Positions 51,088-64,000 of a stretch of 64,000 nt of DNA are shown piece by piece (within the stretch, counting starts at the first letter, position 1; every line of letters starts with the position of its first letter). The DNA lies in contig NC_052401.1 in the NCBI RefSeq assembly GCF_009389715.1, positions 1,786,843-1,850,842 of the forward strand. The letters run 5' to 3'. This stretch comes from Phoenix dactylifera (taxonomy: Eukaryota; Streptophyta; Magnoliopsida; Arecales; Arecaceae). The translations under genes and the position numbers were made by a program. The notes beneath the pieces were generated by a model. The model worked only from the letters and a program-made list of their open reading frames with translations. It did not search any database and was not told the origin of the DNA.

Positions 51088-51960
51088 GTTTCCAATTCCC
51101 ACAAAGCCCTACAATTCCCAAGCCAGAGAAAACATTAAGAAACACAAACAAGAACTAAAGAAGAAAGAACCCCAAGAAACTCGGTTTTTATTATTTTGGA
51201 TGAAATATGGTGGAATTGAGTAACTTTCACCATGATTTATTAAGAGGCAAGAAGATTACATAGCAAGTTACATGGATAGGGAGGAAACCAAGTTACGAAA
51301 GTTCAAACCTTGGATTAAACTAAAAAGATGTTACCTCTTAGCTCTGGGAGCACTTCCCTGCTTGGAATCCAAAGTATATCTTTCTTGTCCCGCGTCCAAG
51401 GAACAGAGAAAGAAGAGAATGTCTCCAAGACTTGGTGCCCAAGGAGACGATCGGATTTGAAACCACCTCTCTATCTATTCTTCCTCAAATGAATCTATAA
51501 TGTTCTATAAATCCTCTTATATCCTCGCCGGGTCCTGGGGATCGCGTCACAGGAGAGGAGAGAAGGGGCGGTTGCTTCCGAGCGACGACTTCCCGCGGAA
51601 TTTATTGCACGCATCGCATGGCGACCAAGAGAAGTAACGATTTCGTTTTGGAGTCGACCGTTAGTCCGAATTTACCATCGTGCCCATAATCATTTTTAAA
51701 GTTTCCTACATTCCGACCTAATCAAAAAAGGACAGTGAGGGTATTTCGTCATTTTGCCATGTTACCGTTAGAAACAGGATACTCTATTCCGGGTGGGATA
51801 ACGGAACCCATGAGTTAGAACGATAATCGGGCGGTATCTCGGTCTAAAGGAGTCGGTATGGACCAAAGACCAGGCGTTGCGAAGGAGAGTAGTTAATTGG
51901 GGCAAGTTAGTTAAGCTTCTTCCAACGCACGCGAATAAAAAAAAAAGGACATGATGTTCT
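51088..51960 (-). promoter_or_regulatory. Promoter and leader region of the HVA22-like gene
   Basis: Upstream of the ATG at 51087. TTTATAGA on the minus strand near 51507 is a plausible TATA box, giving a leader of roughly 400 bases. A GC-rich block with CGCGTCAC (about 51545) lies upstream. No recognisable ABA-response element (ACGTGGC-type) was found, although the founding family member is ABA-induced. Confidence 0.35.
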
Positions 51961-51964
51961 CTTC

Positions 51965-52500
51965 ACGCAATAGGTGAACTCAGGGGTCTGCGACCGACTC
52001 GAGTCTTGGTGGTCTTGGGCATTGATTTGATTCGGTATGCATCGCTAGGGGTTCTATATACCGTCAGGTGCTGGTATGTGAAGTTGTTTGGTGGCTGTAA
52101 CTGGTAGTTGCCAAATCTTTGACACTTCAATTTTTGAGTCTGAGGTGAGGACGGTATGGGCCGATCTAGATCATGCTCGGTGTGTGTTGCAGGCTAGAGC
52201 TGTACTGGTTTAGAGTGACTCGGCTATGGTTATTGGCTGGATCTAGAAAAGCGCCGACAGTATGAGTGGGTGTCATCACTTGCTTCGAGATATCCAGACC
52301 ATGGCCTGTGGCGATGTGGCCTTGCAAGCTAAACAAATGTATGGAGGGGCCAACGGGGCTGCAGACTGGGCGGTCTCGTGTATAGCCAACCATTCCAGAG
52401 ATATTCTTTGTATTGGGAACTTGTTGTATTTTGACTTTTTTTTGGATGTATCCGTATTAGAATTGTATAAATCATTCGTTTCAACAATAAAAAAAAAATT
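51965..52500 (+). mobile_element. LINE (L1-type) 3' end: RNase H remnant with poly-A
   Basis: A frame from 52262 reads HHLLRDIQTMACGD, GGANGAADWAVSCIANHSRDIL and YFDFFLDVS. The GANGAADW motif and the HS-D-L end are hallmarks of the RNase H domain at the C-terminus of plant L1-type elements. The sequence ends in an A run near 52488-52498. Upstream pieces (GGLGI..., RYASLG) are in shifted frames from about 51965, so the element is dead and 5'-truncated. It is related to the fragments at 41870 and 42623. Confidence 0.7.
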
Positions 52501-53740
52501 ATTTGGTTAGGTTGCCATCTGACTAACGATTTTTATAATGATTTAGAGTTATCAAAAGCTATGAATTTTGTTTGTGTGGCAATCCAATCAGATGTACTCA
52601 TTTACAATCACCCATAACCCCTGCTAATATTAGCCTATCTGCATGATGCTCCACCAGGATCACATACATTAGTCATCATACTTAAGCAAGTTCTTTTTTA
52701 TAACAAACATTAAAGCAAGCAAAATGCTTAGTTTTCTTTTCCTCCCCTCCTGAGGAAAATATGAAAGCTTAGCCTTTCACAAGTCTTCGGTCTTTAAATA
52801 TTCCGTGCATGAAGAATTTTGTGATCCACAGCGGTTTGATTCAAATGTCGAGGCTTTCCTCCACCAAGTTGAAGTTGAAAGCGCGTCGCGTTTGACTTGT
52901 TCATGATATCAAGCATGGCGTGCTCTTAAAAATGGTCAAGATGGAAGGTTTTTCTATAACCGAGTTAAAGCCCTGAACGTATCAGACCATGGGGGGGTAT
53001 TGGAATTTTATTTATCAAGAAATAAAACACTAAGAAGAAAAAGAAGGAAGGTGCTTCTAGCCTATCAACAACCAGTCAAACTATAGAAACAAAAACACAG
53101 CCAGTTGACGTTGAACCGAAAGCAAGAGGATGATGGTCAATTATATGATTTCTGGAGGCTTTCTGACTTCTAGATTTTATTAAGAGTCCCATGGAAGAAC
53201 AAAAAAGATTATGGAGATCATAGAAATTAAGCTGCAGAAGAAGTGAAGACAATTTATGTTCTAGAGCTGCCATCTTGGAAGATCATCATGGAGAGCAAGT
53301 AATAGGTTCGATCGATAACTAGGCAAGAAGCTAGTTTATCTATTCTTGTTCATGATGCAGTTGTCTTGACATGGCCTATGGAAATTGTGTCCTTGTATGA
53401 ACCTCTGGCCTTTGTTTTGGAAGTTTCCCTGTGTGCCTGCAAAAAAAATGTGTTCCTTTTTTTCTCCATTTGAGTGAAAATATACCTCTCTTGGAATTAA
53501 ATTTCAATGCAAGAAATATATACTGAATACATAAATAAAAGTGCATGCGATCGAATTTGCATAAATCAAATAATCTGATGGCATCATATCAAACCCTTGA
53601 TAATTTACCTAAGGGACCATCGATGATTTACTTCTTTTCCTCATTCCATGATCTTTATTTTTCAGGCTGTCAATCGAAAATTTTGTCCTCTTGAATAAGT
53701 CTTGTAATAATTTCAGGCATGTGAAATTGATTTGCATCCG
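52501..53740. other. Spacer, no gene seen
   Basis: AT-rich, short open frames only. Confidence 0.4.
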
Positions 53741-53749
53741 GTCTCTCTC

Positions 53750-54135
53750 AAACTATTTGAAGACGAGTAGTCGCTTGGTACCTTCCTCTCTACCAAGAAG
53801 GGCCTTGGTTCAAATTCTATCGACATTGCTTTGAGATCTTATTATTGCAAACCTAATCTAACTAGAGCCCTCATGATGTGATGCACATACTTAGCTTGGA
53901 GGCTGATGAAAACTATTTACCTTCCGCATAGTGGAAGGGTTTGTAGGGTCATGCATCAAGGTAGGCAAAGAGGAGGGCACCGGTTCAAATTCGATCGAGA
54001 TGCTTCGAGATCTTCTTATTATTGCGAACCTAGCCTAATTTAGAGTGGATCATGATGCAATACACGTAATTAGCTTGGAGGCTCATGAAAATCATTTACC
54101 TTCTGCATATGGCCAGGTTTGTAGGGTCATGCAGC
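53750..54135 (+). repeat. Tandemly duplicated SINE-like unit, 176-base period
   Basis: Two copies (about 53770-53957 and 53958-54133) share GGTTCAAATTCKATCGA (starting at 53807 and 53983), TTCGAGATCTT or TTTGAGATCTT, TTATTATTGCRAACCTA, AGCTTGGAGGCTSATGAAAA, CATTTACCTTCYGCATA and TTTGTAGGGTCATGCA. GGTTCAAATTC fits a pol III B-box, and TAGTCGCTTGGTA before it fits an A-box in the first copy. The tRNA-like head appears only in full in copy one. Confidence 0.65.
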
Positions 54136-55447
54136 TAAGTAGGCAAGGAAGGCTTCATGTCCATCTTATTAGCTACAAAGTTCATATATTTTGAATTGGG
54201 TCCATCACAACATTTGCAGTTTAACTAATTGATTAACGTGCAGATGCCCGATTCCATTTTAAAGACCAGGAATTTATGGTCCGTGGGCTAGTGATGTGCA
54301 TGGGTTCGCATCACTCTTTAAGGATTCCATCATGGCCCGTTGATAAGCATCCCGTTCTCGAGCTGACACCGTTGATGCCATCTCCGTGCTCTCCCACCGC
54401 TGCGATTCCCGTCTCCTCCAACTCCGCCGCGCGCTCCGCCGCTCGCTCCGCCGCTCGCCCGACTATTCGACTCTCTTTCGGAGAAAACCAACACTCGAGG
54501 TTTTCTTTCCGCCTTCCCACTCTTTTGCCCGAAATTGCAAGGAAGCCAAAGGAAATTTGAAATCGCTCTTTCTTATCCGAACGGTCCGAAACCAACTTGC
54601 TGATTTCTTGAATTTTTTTCTTTAAAAAATCGCGATCGAATTTTGAGTTCGATTTGCAAAATTAGCGGTATTTATTCCAGGGCGAATAATTCCTCAAACC
54701 CTAATAATATTAGCTCGATTGCGATCAACTTACGAATTTTGGGCGCATTGGCATTTGATTAGACAGCAAGACTTATTAGCATAATGGAGGAGAAAGGAGA
54801 AGCACGGAAGCTGGAATTCTGATGCCACTTGTTGTAATGGTTGATTTTGTTCTTTCTTGATACCGTTCGCACTTTCCTTTCTTATGTTTCTTGGTTTTTA
54901 GATTGATCTTGGAGTCGAATTGGATCTGATTATTTTTTTGAATTCCATGATCTGACGCTGAAATTAATTAGCAAGAAAACCCTAAACCCTAGAAATGCTT
55001 ATCCTATTCCGTCGCCCACTTCACAAATTTGCTTCCCCTGCTTCCAGATCAATTAGTGTTTTGTTCTTTCAATATATAAATAGATAAATCAGTGTTCAGA
55101 AATTTTATCAATGAGGTTTTTTTTTCCACTTTGGTTCTGACTCTGCTTTCTAAATCTGTTTCTTCTTCTGGTAAATAGAAACAACTCTTGCAGTCATGCT
55201 TAAGGGTTTGGTATCATCTTGATTAAGCGAATGCTGCTTATTGAATGCAAAAAAACACTGACATATTGGGACTTTGTTTGTTGAGTTCTTTATAGTCGAT
55301 TTCCTGGCATTCTTGACTTCCTCGAGGGCTATGTGAATCCTTCTTTGTCATTCTTTCTTGATGTTATTGATTTTGTCCTGAAAACTCTTGTTGCCCAGGT
55401 GCTCCAGCTTATTTAGGACGGACTTTACTCCTAGGTGTACAGGGTCA
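54136..55447 (+). promoter_or_regulatory. Upstream region and probable leader of the LDAH gene
   Basis: A GC-rich block (54380-54480) with repeated CGCCGCTCGCTC is open in three frames, the longest 94 codons, but matches no family I know. AACCCTAAACCCTAG near 54978 (telo-box, common in plant leaders) and CCCTAATAATATTAG near 54697 suggest transcription starts between 54.3 and 55.0 kb. Leader introns are likely but cannot be placed. Confidence 0.35.
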
Positions 55448-58400
55448 ATGGAGAGGGTAGCATTATCATCATCTTTTGGGAGAAAGCAAGCAATGAACCG
55501 CATCTGCATCGTCTCCAGGTGCTGACCCAATTTCCGCTGTTCTCAAAATGGTTAATGACAAAGCATTTTTTTTATATTATCGATGCATTAATTTATGGCT
55601 TTATGAGTTCACATGCTTTGGTGGGTGTATACTAAAACAAGAATTAACACAGTACACTTTATTTATTGTAGCTCCTCAACTGAGCTGCTCGAGATGCATT
55701 CTGAAGATCCCTCATTGCATATTCTTTTTATCCCTGGGAATCCAGGTCCAACATCAATCATTTCTTTTCCCTCGAAATTGTTATATTCTCATTAAATTGT
55801 TAGTGTTCTTTTGTAAATACTGCAACAATGTTTCAGTTTTTCCTTCTTATCATTGGTCACGGAATGATCTAGCATGAGAATTTTGGGATCTGAATGCTCA
55901 TCGCAGGTATCGCGTCATATTACAAAGACTTTGCTGAAGCATTGTATGAACTGCTTGAAGGGCAGGCATCTATAACAGGCAAGAAAATTGGACTTTGGCT
56001 ACTCAAAGTTCTGTATGATCCTGATGGTTTGCTAATTGTTTTCATCTACTGTCCACCTTCTTGATTCAGCAATTGGGCACATTTCCCATTCTAGAAAGGT
56101 ATAATGCAACTATTAAAATTAGTACGACAACAATCCTAATATTTTGACAGCAGTGCATAGGAATTACTAATGGGCCTTAATATTAGAATAATTGTGTGAA
56201 TCATGAGTCTTCAATAACTCACATAGTGGTCAAATAGAACCTTGAATATAACTGAATCCATTCTAAAGATACCATAATGTTAATTATATAGCCCCGAGAC
56301 TTTCAATAGTTAACCACTACATAGCTAGAAAGTTAGAGATTTGAAGGATATCTGGTCTTTCGATAAAGTATTATTTAGGCCTGTTAACCCAATAGTTTAC
56401 AAATTTATTAGGCGCAAACTTTTCCACAGATAAAAGTGACATGCCTAATTTATTTTCTGCTAGGATTGGGAGCATGGAAGGATGTTTTCATTGCAAGAAC
56501 AAATCAATCATAAGGTTTGCTGATGCTTTTATTTTGTTCAGTAACAAAGATTTTCATTATCTCGCATCTTGGTCATGGAGGAATGACTATTAAACTGTTA
56601 AACCCATTGTGTTGAGCATCCATATCCTTATATTATGATATTGTGTAATTTTGTGATCTCACTCCTAGTCAATTGCAGAATCCTAGTGGCGTGGTCATTT
56701 TTATCCTGAAAAAATTGTGCTCCTTGTATCACTATAAGTTCAAAGCTTCAGCATTTTCTGTTTCCGTTGCAGGAAGCAACTAATTTTGTCTAACTTTTGC
56801 ATCAGTAGCTCCATTAGTTACTTGAGTTAGTAATTCCTTGTCTTCTTATACTAGGAGCTATATGAAGCGTAATTTTCTTTCTTTTTGTTCTTCTTGTGTA
56901 ACTTCTCTCTTGTCTTTTTCCCCTTCAAGTATTAGTTTTATTGTTTCCAATTTTAATGTCCATCAATCTCGCCTTTGCAGGTGGATTTTATCAAACAAGA
57001 GCACCAGAATAGTGAACTTCCAATAATACTGGTAGTATCTTCAACTGTAATTGATGGTCAGATTTCTAATTTTAGTTTCAGTGGCTGTTTGTAATTATGT
57101 GCTCAAAGAATGATGTCTGACAATGTTGTTTCTATACTTTAAATATATCTGCAATGGAAAAGCTAAATATTATTTTTTTATAATTTATAAAGAGGGTTAC
57201 ACCTGAATACTTCAGCTTATTAACCAAATGTAATGTGAAATGGATGCATGACAATAAATATAAAATATTTGATATGTTGACAGATAAGTAATCTTAATGC
57301 GGTGCCAAAATTAGATTTTCTACTAATATATTACTATATAGCTCATATTGATAGATTTCCTATTCCTGTTTATGTCAAGTTTACCATAGATGACTTGTAT
57401 TCCTGTTTTGTTGAAGGTTGGACATTCTATTGGTTCATATATAAGCCTGGAAATCTTTAAGAGGCTTCCGCAGCAGGTGGCACTTCTGGTTCTATCTTGT
57501 TTATTTGACACTGTCTCTAAAACTCAAGATTAATTCAGTACGTATTTTCTTGGAGTTACAGGTGACGTGTGTTATCGGACTTTATCCATTTTTATCTTTG
57601 AACAGGAATTCTAGAAAGCAGTCCATGATTGGGATGCTTGCAGGGTATAGTTTTCACTGATTGCTCTCAGTTACTGTTATCTTTGTTGTAGGTTGTTACA
57701 CAGCAACTTTTCTTTTGCATTAACATAATGTTTTCTGTTTTTTATTTTAATCAGTCTGTACTCCTATAACTTTAAAACCTTACAATTTTCTGGTAGTTGA
57801 TTGGGTCTGAATCCTCAGTAGGCGGGTGACAGTTTTTGATGTGTATCAACTTCTCTGGAAAAAGAAGGGATTTAAGCGGAGGGGCTTGGAGCTTTATTGG
57901 GTTACAAGTTTGTAAATTTTTATGTCCTTGTAACGCTTTTAACCTGTCTTCACTAACGAACTTCATGACTTCCAAATGAGTCTAAAATGTTTGTGGTGGT
58001 TTATCTGGTAGCTATAAGCATGGGTCTTCTTCTCCATGGTGCTTAAGTGTTCCATAATATGCCCAGGTTGTGTTCTCTAAGCATAATTGAAGAGGAAAAG
58101 TAACTCTGCAGTTAACCTTTTCGTTTGCATTTTTCTTGCATTCTTTTCTCTCTGGTCTCTTATGTACAGGCCTGGGCATCTGCTTCCTCTGGAAATTCAA
58201 TATATTCTTAGAGCTACTTCAAAATGGATAGTGTTGTTGCTAGTGAAAACTTCATGTGGTGGATTCTACAAATCTCTTGAAGATATAAAACTGTTTCATT
58301 TCTTTCATTGATTCTTTTTCCCCCGAGAAAGGGACTTAATTTTCTTGAAGGCTGATTTCTGAAATAGTAGTATTTTCTGAAACTGTCGTAGTGGAGTTTG

Positions 58401-61400
58401 TATCACATTTGCATATTCAGAGGCAAAATAAGAGTTTCAGTTTGCAGTCCTATGAGAGGTTTTATTGGTTGTTTTTGAGCATGAGCCACTTTATTAAGTT
58501 TTTCATCCTCCTTGACCAACTTGTAAACAAAAGAGGAACTGTTGTCAGATATAATACGCCACAGAGGAGATAATTACTTAAAACATTTAATCCTTGATGC
58601 TTGAAGTCTAAAATTAGTCAAATAGTGAAGAATAAATTTTGATGCTGAACTCTCTTATATGCAGTATTCTTTATGCATTATTTTGTTTGTTTCTTGCTGT
58701 CTGTGCTTGTTAGAGGACACGTATATTCCTGAATCATAGGTTGCTGAAGTCAGATTCTATTTAAAAGAACAGCATTTTGCATCAAGTTCCATCATCATCA
58801 AGGTACAAAGATGCAAGATCCATTTCCAGGTGTTTCAGTATTCTGGTCAACCTTCTTTAGGAAGTGGGAGGCAAATTCATGAGTAGTTTAGGCTACTTGA
58901 CACTTAAGCAGCCAAAGACGATTACTTAACCTTACTTCCGAATCTCCTTTTATATACAACCAATGTACCCTTGGCAGAATTTTGCAGAATCATGTAAACA
59001 ATGACTATATTGACAGATGCATAGTTTATAAATTAGCTTCAAGTATTGGAAAACCTCTTGATAGAAAATTATAATGTACTGACTACAAGGTTTAGCATTA
59101 TAAACACTGCCTTGTCTTCTAAATTTCAGGTCCTCCATTCTAAGTGCTGCAATAAGTTCTTTTACAGGATTTTTGGGGTCATTTCCAACCAGGGTTACAA
59201 GTGCTATTGTGAGAAGATCACTTGGGCAGTCATGGTCTGCTACAGCAGTTGATGTTACTTGCAGTCACCTTGTACAGGTTACATTCTTTGTCCAGTATTT
59301 CCTTTTTTTTTAGTTTGGTTGGGGGGGGGGGGACCTCTAGAAGAAAAATCATGTTCTTCTACTTCTTTCTTTTTCCCTCTTGAAGTGGACCTGGATTTGT
59401 TATAAGTTGTCTCTTCTTAATTACTTTTTTCCTTCGCCTTTTTGAACTGGGCTGTTCTAAAGTGTCCTTCTTTATCCTTTTGAAGCCTACATATATTTCC
59501 AGTTGAAATCATAACTGTCAAATATTTGCTATACTATCGATATACTTCCTAGGGAAGAAGTTTGGGTAATTAATTCAATTAAGTAATTCCAGAACCAAGA
59601 GATGTATGAGTAATGTATAAAGAAACATCTTGAGAAGCTTACGAGAAATCATCAGAAGTGCATGGTTAGAAGGTGTTGCATGTGCTAAAAACTGAGAAAC
59701 AAATGTCAATGTTCTGTAAATTGCTCCTGTATTCTCTTAAAAGAAGTCACATCTTTCCTGAATCATGGGCATCTTTTATTTCTTATTTCTCTTTTCTTTC
59801 TTTGCATGTGCACCAATATGGCAGCAGTGTAGGTTAATAATTATTTTCATTTCACCATAAGATTTTTATTACTACACGAACTACATCTGGATTCCAATGG
59901 AGAAGTTGTTTTCCATTGAACTAGATGCTGGAACATGCAATATTTTTACCTTGAATCAAGCTTGTAATCAAGGTTTGCCATCCCGGTAGTGGACCCAATA
60001 GGTACCATGTTGTTACAGCATCGGTGTGCCTGGCACATGGGTCGGTTCAACGTACCGAAACTCGGTACGACCCTATACCAAGTCTCAGATCGATGCCTGT
60101 ATGGTACAGTATGCCCGGTATAAGACGGTATGGTGAACCTTACCTGTAATTCTAAATTGTTCCTTTCTTGGAGAAAAACTTTTAGGATTTGGATTTATTC
60201 ATGCAAATACTGGCATTATTTTTATTTTCCTTCCCAATTGCTTCAAGGATTCAATTTCATGGCCACATTGACGTTTGTGTTATGTTTAGCTGATATGATA
60301 GTCTATAAACTACTTGTACTCCTATAATGCAACCTTATCACCAAAAATAAGTGAAGTCCTTGATGCTAAGCATACTGACTTGCACAAATCTTTGCATTCT
60401 ATGCAGCATCCTTTACACTATGTTGTAATAGTAGGAATTCAAAATAAAAGATTCTGACTTCTTTCATAAATTATGCAGTACCATACAATGCGCAATGTCC
60501 TCTTCATGGCTATGACAGAGTTCAAAAAGGTAATACAACAAGCTCAAAGGACTAAGTTATCTATTCTGAGTTCTGACTAATGTATAGATGTTTCATTGTA
60601 GGTTCATTTGTACTTTAAAATTAAACCAAGCTAGATGTCTCTTTAACAGAAGATGATCTTTGTGTGCTTCTTAGGGGAGGCCTTTCTGTCCGCTTTCTCT
60701 TTTATCATCACATAAAATTTATAAATGAACTTCTTTAGTATGAATTTTCATAACTCACAATTGTCATATGATATGGCATGTGCAAGGAAGAGCTGCTAGC
60801 TAACTGGCCCAAAGAGTATGGTTGCATGAAGGTGGGTGGAGGTCATCCACTTCAATGCATTTTTTTGTGTGCAAGTAACACATGCAGCTCTATTACAAAC
60901 TTGCCACTTCCATGAGGTGACCCTAAAAATCTATGAGATCATTTTGAATAAGTCAGATATAACAATGTTTATATCTTTGTTGCAAATTTGACCATAGTTG
61001 TTTGGAGTTGATTAGGATTACGCTTGGTCAACATTTAATATGCTTGATTATGTATCATGCAAATACCTAGTACCGGAGCTCACCCGCTTTTGAACTCACT
61101 TCCAGCCCTTACATAGTTCAATGAAACCAAGGTTCAAAAACATGGTTTTTGTCAGGTCTGTTGAGTTTCACTTTCGCTGATATTGGCAGTCTCAGCAATT
61201 TCTGCCCAATTTTTGAAGTCTCGGCCAAAGGAAAAAGAAAAAAAAGAAAAAAAGAGAAATATAAAACAAGGCAGGTAAACATGTGTTATATAACTTTGGG
61301 GCATTTGGTATCATTCATATATTTTGATTTTATGGTCTTGGTGTCGGGCTGAAAGCCTGAATCTATGAAAAATTAAAATACTTTAGAAACAATTGAAAAT

Positions 61401-63525
61401 GTCAAAGAACTATATTTACATTCAATTGTTTTATAACAACCTAACCATTAAATGCCTGACAACGTAAATATTCATATATATTAATATTTTGATTACCATT
61501 ATATCAAATAGCAATATATATTTTATAAACTAAAAAGTATGTAAGTTCCTATAAAATTTAAGCTCAGATCTTCCTTAGAGCTTAAATCTTACAAATCTAC
61601 CATCTTATCGGTTATGTCAACTCATAGAACCCTTTTCTCTGTTTGCCCCTTAAATATCATAAACACCAAAAGAAGTCTTTTGTACCCAGGAAAGACTGCT
61701 TTTCTCTTATTTCCTGCAAACCAAACACTCCATCATCCTTTTCATTTTACTCAAAAAGGTGAAAAACGATTGAGAAATTAACACTATTTAGCAAAGTATG
61801 CTTAAGGAAATAAAGAAATGAAATAAAATGACACTTAGTACCAATATAATGAATAAGTGCAGCATACATGTTCGATTTCGGTTAGTTTCACCTGAAATTG
61901 ACTGAAACAGAGTTTGGGGTTAATTTCAGTTTGGTTCCAGCCAAAAACCAATCCATTTTAACCAGATCTTCAAACCTTAAGTAAGACCAAACAAATCCTA
62001 GGAGATATTGTGGCTTACAAATTTCTAATTGAATCATAGAAAGCACAATAAGATTGGGAAACCTCATGAACATAGTGATATTATTAAACTCTTGCACATT
62101 TTTGTAGCTCTGTTTCTATTTGTCCATTGTGCCATATGAATTTAGTTAGTGAAGAGTTTCAACTTTTCCATCTCATTTCTCCTTTTCTTTTTCCGATTTC
62201 TTTTGCTGAATTGAATATGTAGTTTATCAACTCAAGAAATCTCTTATTTCAGGTTTATTTGTAGAACACTAAGCGTCAGCTCCAGGATCAAATATATTTT
62301 ATTTGTAACTATATTCTTCTTATAGAATATTATCTATTTGCTGCAAAGATTCCTGATGTCTTGTTTTGTCATGCTAACTACGTTCTTCAACTTTTAGCTT
62401 GCAGAAGAGCCAGACTGGGAATTCATGAAAAGAAAACAAAACCAAATTACCCTTTTGTTTGGCATTGATGACCACTGGGGTCCATTATCACTCTTTGAAG
62501 AGGTGAATATTGTGTGCATTTTTTGTTTTACCAGAAAGAATCATGAACATGAAAAGTTGGAATTCTGGGCATTACCTGCTAGATTTAATTATTCAACTGT
62601 GCAGTGTAAATTTCTGCTTCTCAAAGTTAGCTGGTTCAACTAAAGTTATATGGGTGAATTTATATCCTCCCAACATCTCTCTTCCATTGTTCAATATCTG
62701 TGCGTGTTGATATAATGCAATTGTTTCCACTAAGGATAATCTAATTTTTTACAATTGATGTAATTGCATTTAGTACAGTCAACAGTTAACTCCGTGTTGA
62801 CTGTTGACTGGCAGAATGGACTCACTTGTATATCCATTGCACTTAAAAATTTGGCTGAGTTAATCACCTTTAATGGGTTGAAATTTGGACTTGATCTTGT
62901 GGCCTGGCTTGACCATACTGGTTGTCTTTTTAACTAGGGCTCAGAAATTAATTAAATTAATCTAATATGTCAAAGTAGATAAAATAGAATACAGCAGAAG
63001 CAGTGAGATTACTGTTCTATTCTTTCAACTTGAGATAACAATGTCATAAATAACTAAATGAGTGAAACAAACTGCATATGGGTACCGGCATCCGCTGCCA
63101 ACATGCTAGTGACTGGTAATCTGCCCTCTTTACATGAATTACCCCTTTCAAAGACAACCTTCTATGTGCTTGTAGATAGAATGTGGTCAAAGTTCAAACA
63201 CTAGATATCATGCCTTTGACCTCCTGAGAGCAAAGGGTGGAGATCATGAAAATTGGGATTAATTAATCGTTTCTCCTTAAGCCTTGTTTTTGGGCAGGCG
63301 GGTAAGATTCTTCTTAAGGGTTTTACTGAAGCATCCCAGATGCTGGTTGTTTAAAACAATTAAAGATTCATGGTTGGTGGATTGCAGGTTTCAAGGCAGG
63401 CGCCAGGTATTGCTTTGTCTATCGAAAGAGAGGGCCATACACATGCCTATTGCTGCAGTGAGGCTGGATCAGCATGGGTTGCCCGCTATGTAGCAGACTT
63501 GGTCAAAAATCAAATTTCAAATTAA
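55448..63525 (+). CDS. LDAH: Lipid-droplet-associated hydrolase (LDAH/DUF2305) alpha/beta hydrolase, 310 aa, 12 exons
   Basis: Exons: 55448-55518, 55672-55745, 55907-55978, 56070-56098, 56464-56514, 56981-57031, 57417-57476, 57562-57644, 59130-59277, 60479-60529, 62398-62502, 63388-63525. They are in phase, 933 bases in total. Eleven junctions were read as follows: ten GT-AG, and intron 3 GC-AG (ACAG/GCAAGA at 55979). FIPGNPG (residues 43-49) is the oxyanion-hole loop, GHSIG (118-122, Ser120) the nucleophile elbow, an Asp in GIDDHWG (254/255) the likely acid, and the His in REGHTHAYC (282 or 284) the base. Length fits the family. LDAH proteins bind lipid droplets; the animal enzyme is linked to sterol ester turnover, and the plant role is unclear. 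The start is the only ATG that gives an in-phase first exon, but the first 23 residues are the least certain part. Confidence 0.92.
59323..59334. repeat. Poly-G run in LDAH intron 9
   Basis: About 12 consecutive G after TTGGTT. No other feature. Confidence 0.8.
59985..60135. mobile_element. GGTAC-rich dispersed repeat in LDAH intron 9
   Basis: A GC-rich block in an AT-rich intron with repeated GGTACC, CGGTACGA, CGTACCGA, TGGTACAGT and CCGGTATAAG motifs in both orientations. Blocks of this kind are common in monocot introns and look like a decayed inverted-repeat element. The class cannot be assigned. Confidence 0.4.
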
Positions 63526-64000
63526 AATAAGGCAGGTTAGGTTCTTTTCCTTATAGTTCTTTTAAGTTTGGCTTTATTTTCTGCTACTGCAACTAGCATC
63601 ATGATAGTAAGTGCCGCAATAGTTTGCTGAACAATGCTGCAATGCTACTTTCTCTGCCTTTCTAATGTTTCCGGTGAGGCTGTTCATGACTTGAAAGTGG
63701 CATAATTCCTGGTAACTGATTCAGACATTAGTAGCCTGTGCTTTGGAAAACAACAGTACTGCTGATGATGGAACTCTTCATCTGAATCTTTCAACTGAAA
63801 CAGATTATTTGGACTGATCATAGAACCAAATCTTTAGGTGGAATATATAATCCTCACAGTCGATGGGAGTGGTGATAGATTCTGAAGTCTGCTACTTCTT
63901 CCAAAGGACAAACTGAAGCTTGCAAGATAGTAAGGTTAGACAGCCAAAGGATAAATTAAATCTTTTGGCTTATCACTACACTTTTCTTAGAAAGGTGGCT
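63526..64000. other. 3' flank of the LDAH gene
   Basis: Presumed 3' untranslated region and flank running to the end of the window. No further gene seen. Confidence 0.4.

Noticed and set aside
54276-54625. Overlapping frames of 79-94 codons in the GC-rich block before LDAH
   Set aside because: Three frames open at once over a CGCCGCTCG repeat; none matches a known family, so treated as leader or promoter.

Overview
The window is nuclear DNA of a flowering plant. Genes are spread out and rich in introns, introns are AT-rich, and first exons are GC-rich. The spaces between hold LINE, TRIM, MITE and LTR debris and microsatellites. The E2F, HVA22-like and GC-rich single-exon genes, together with the repeat types, point to a monocot. 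A palm (Arecaceae) is my best guess, but that is inference from recognition, not from any search.

Layout. From 1 to 4.1 kb there is an intact small TRIM retrotransposon (294-576), a second decayed TRIM-like element and, on the minus strand, the broken 5' part of an NSRP1-type splicing-regulator gene (3687-4066). From 7.65 to 17.06 kb lies a complete eight-exon minus-strand gene for a 1348-residue PHD-finger/GNAT chromatin protein of the IDM1 type. From 20.36 to 23.40 kb, also minus strand, lies a plastid 2-Cys peroxiredoxin (BAS1) locus that has lost its catalytic middle exons and carries a frameshift in the transit peptide. At 26.4 kb there is a 77-residue conserved plant protein (plus). From 27.5 to 30.5 kb come a probable solo LTR, two MITE-like elements and a minisatellite.

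From 31.2 to 40.5 kb lies a complete 14-exon plus-strand E2F transcription factor gene (471 residues) with a 5.6 kb first intron containing non-LTR retrotransposon tails. From 41.9 to 45.5 kb there are LINE fragments, a 118-base AT microsatellite and a fold-back MITE. At 45.9 kb there is a single-exon 148-residue plant protein (plus). From 46.6 to 51.1 kb lies a six-exon minus-strand HVA22-like (TB2/DP1) gene (222 residues). From 52 to 54.2 kb there are a LINE 3' end and a tandem SINE-like repeat. From 55.4 to 63.5 kb lies a complete 12-exon plus-strand gene for a lipid-droplet-associated-hydrolase-type alpha/beta hydrolase (310 residues), including one GC-AG intron and one 29-base exon.

The genes are independent housekeeping or regulatory units, as is normal in a plant nucleus: chromatin regulation, cell cycle, ER membrane shaping and lipid-droplet metabolism. 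I see no operon-like or defence-island system. The most notable content is the two pseudogenes, the exon reconstructions that join short reading frames into whole genes, and several structured repeats. Exon joins were checked by reading phase: each reconstructed coding sequence sums to a multiple of three.
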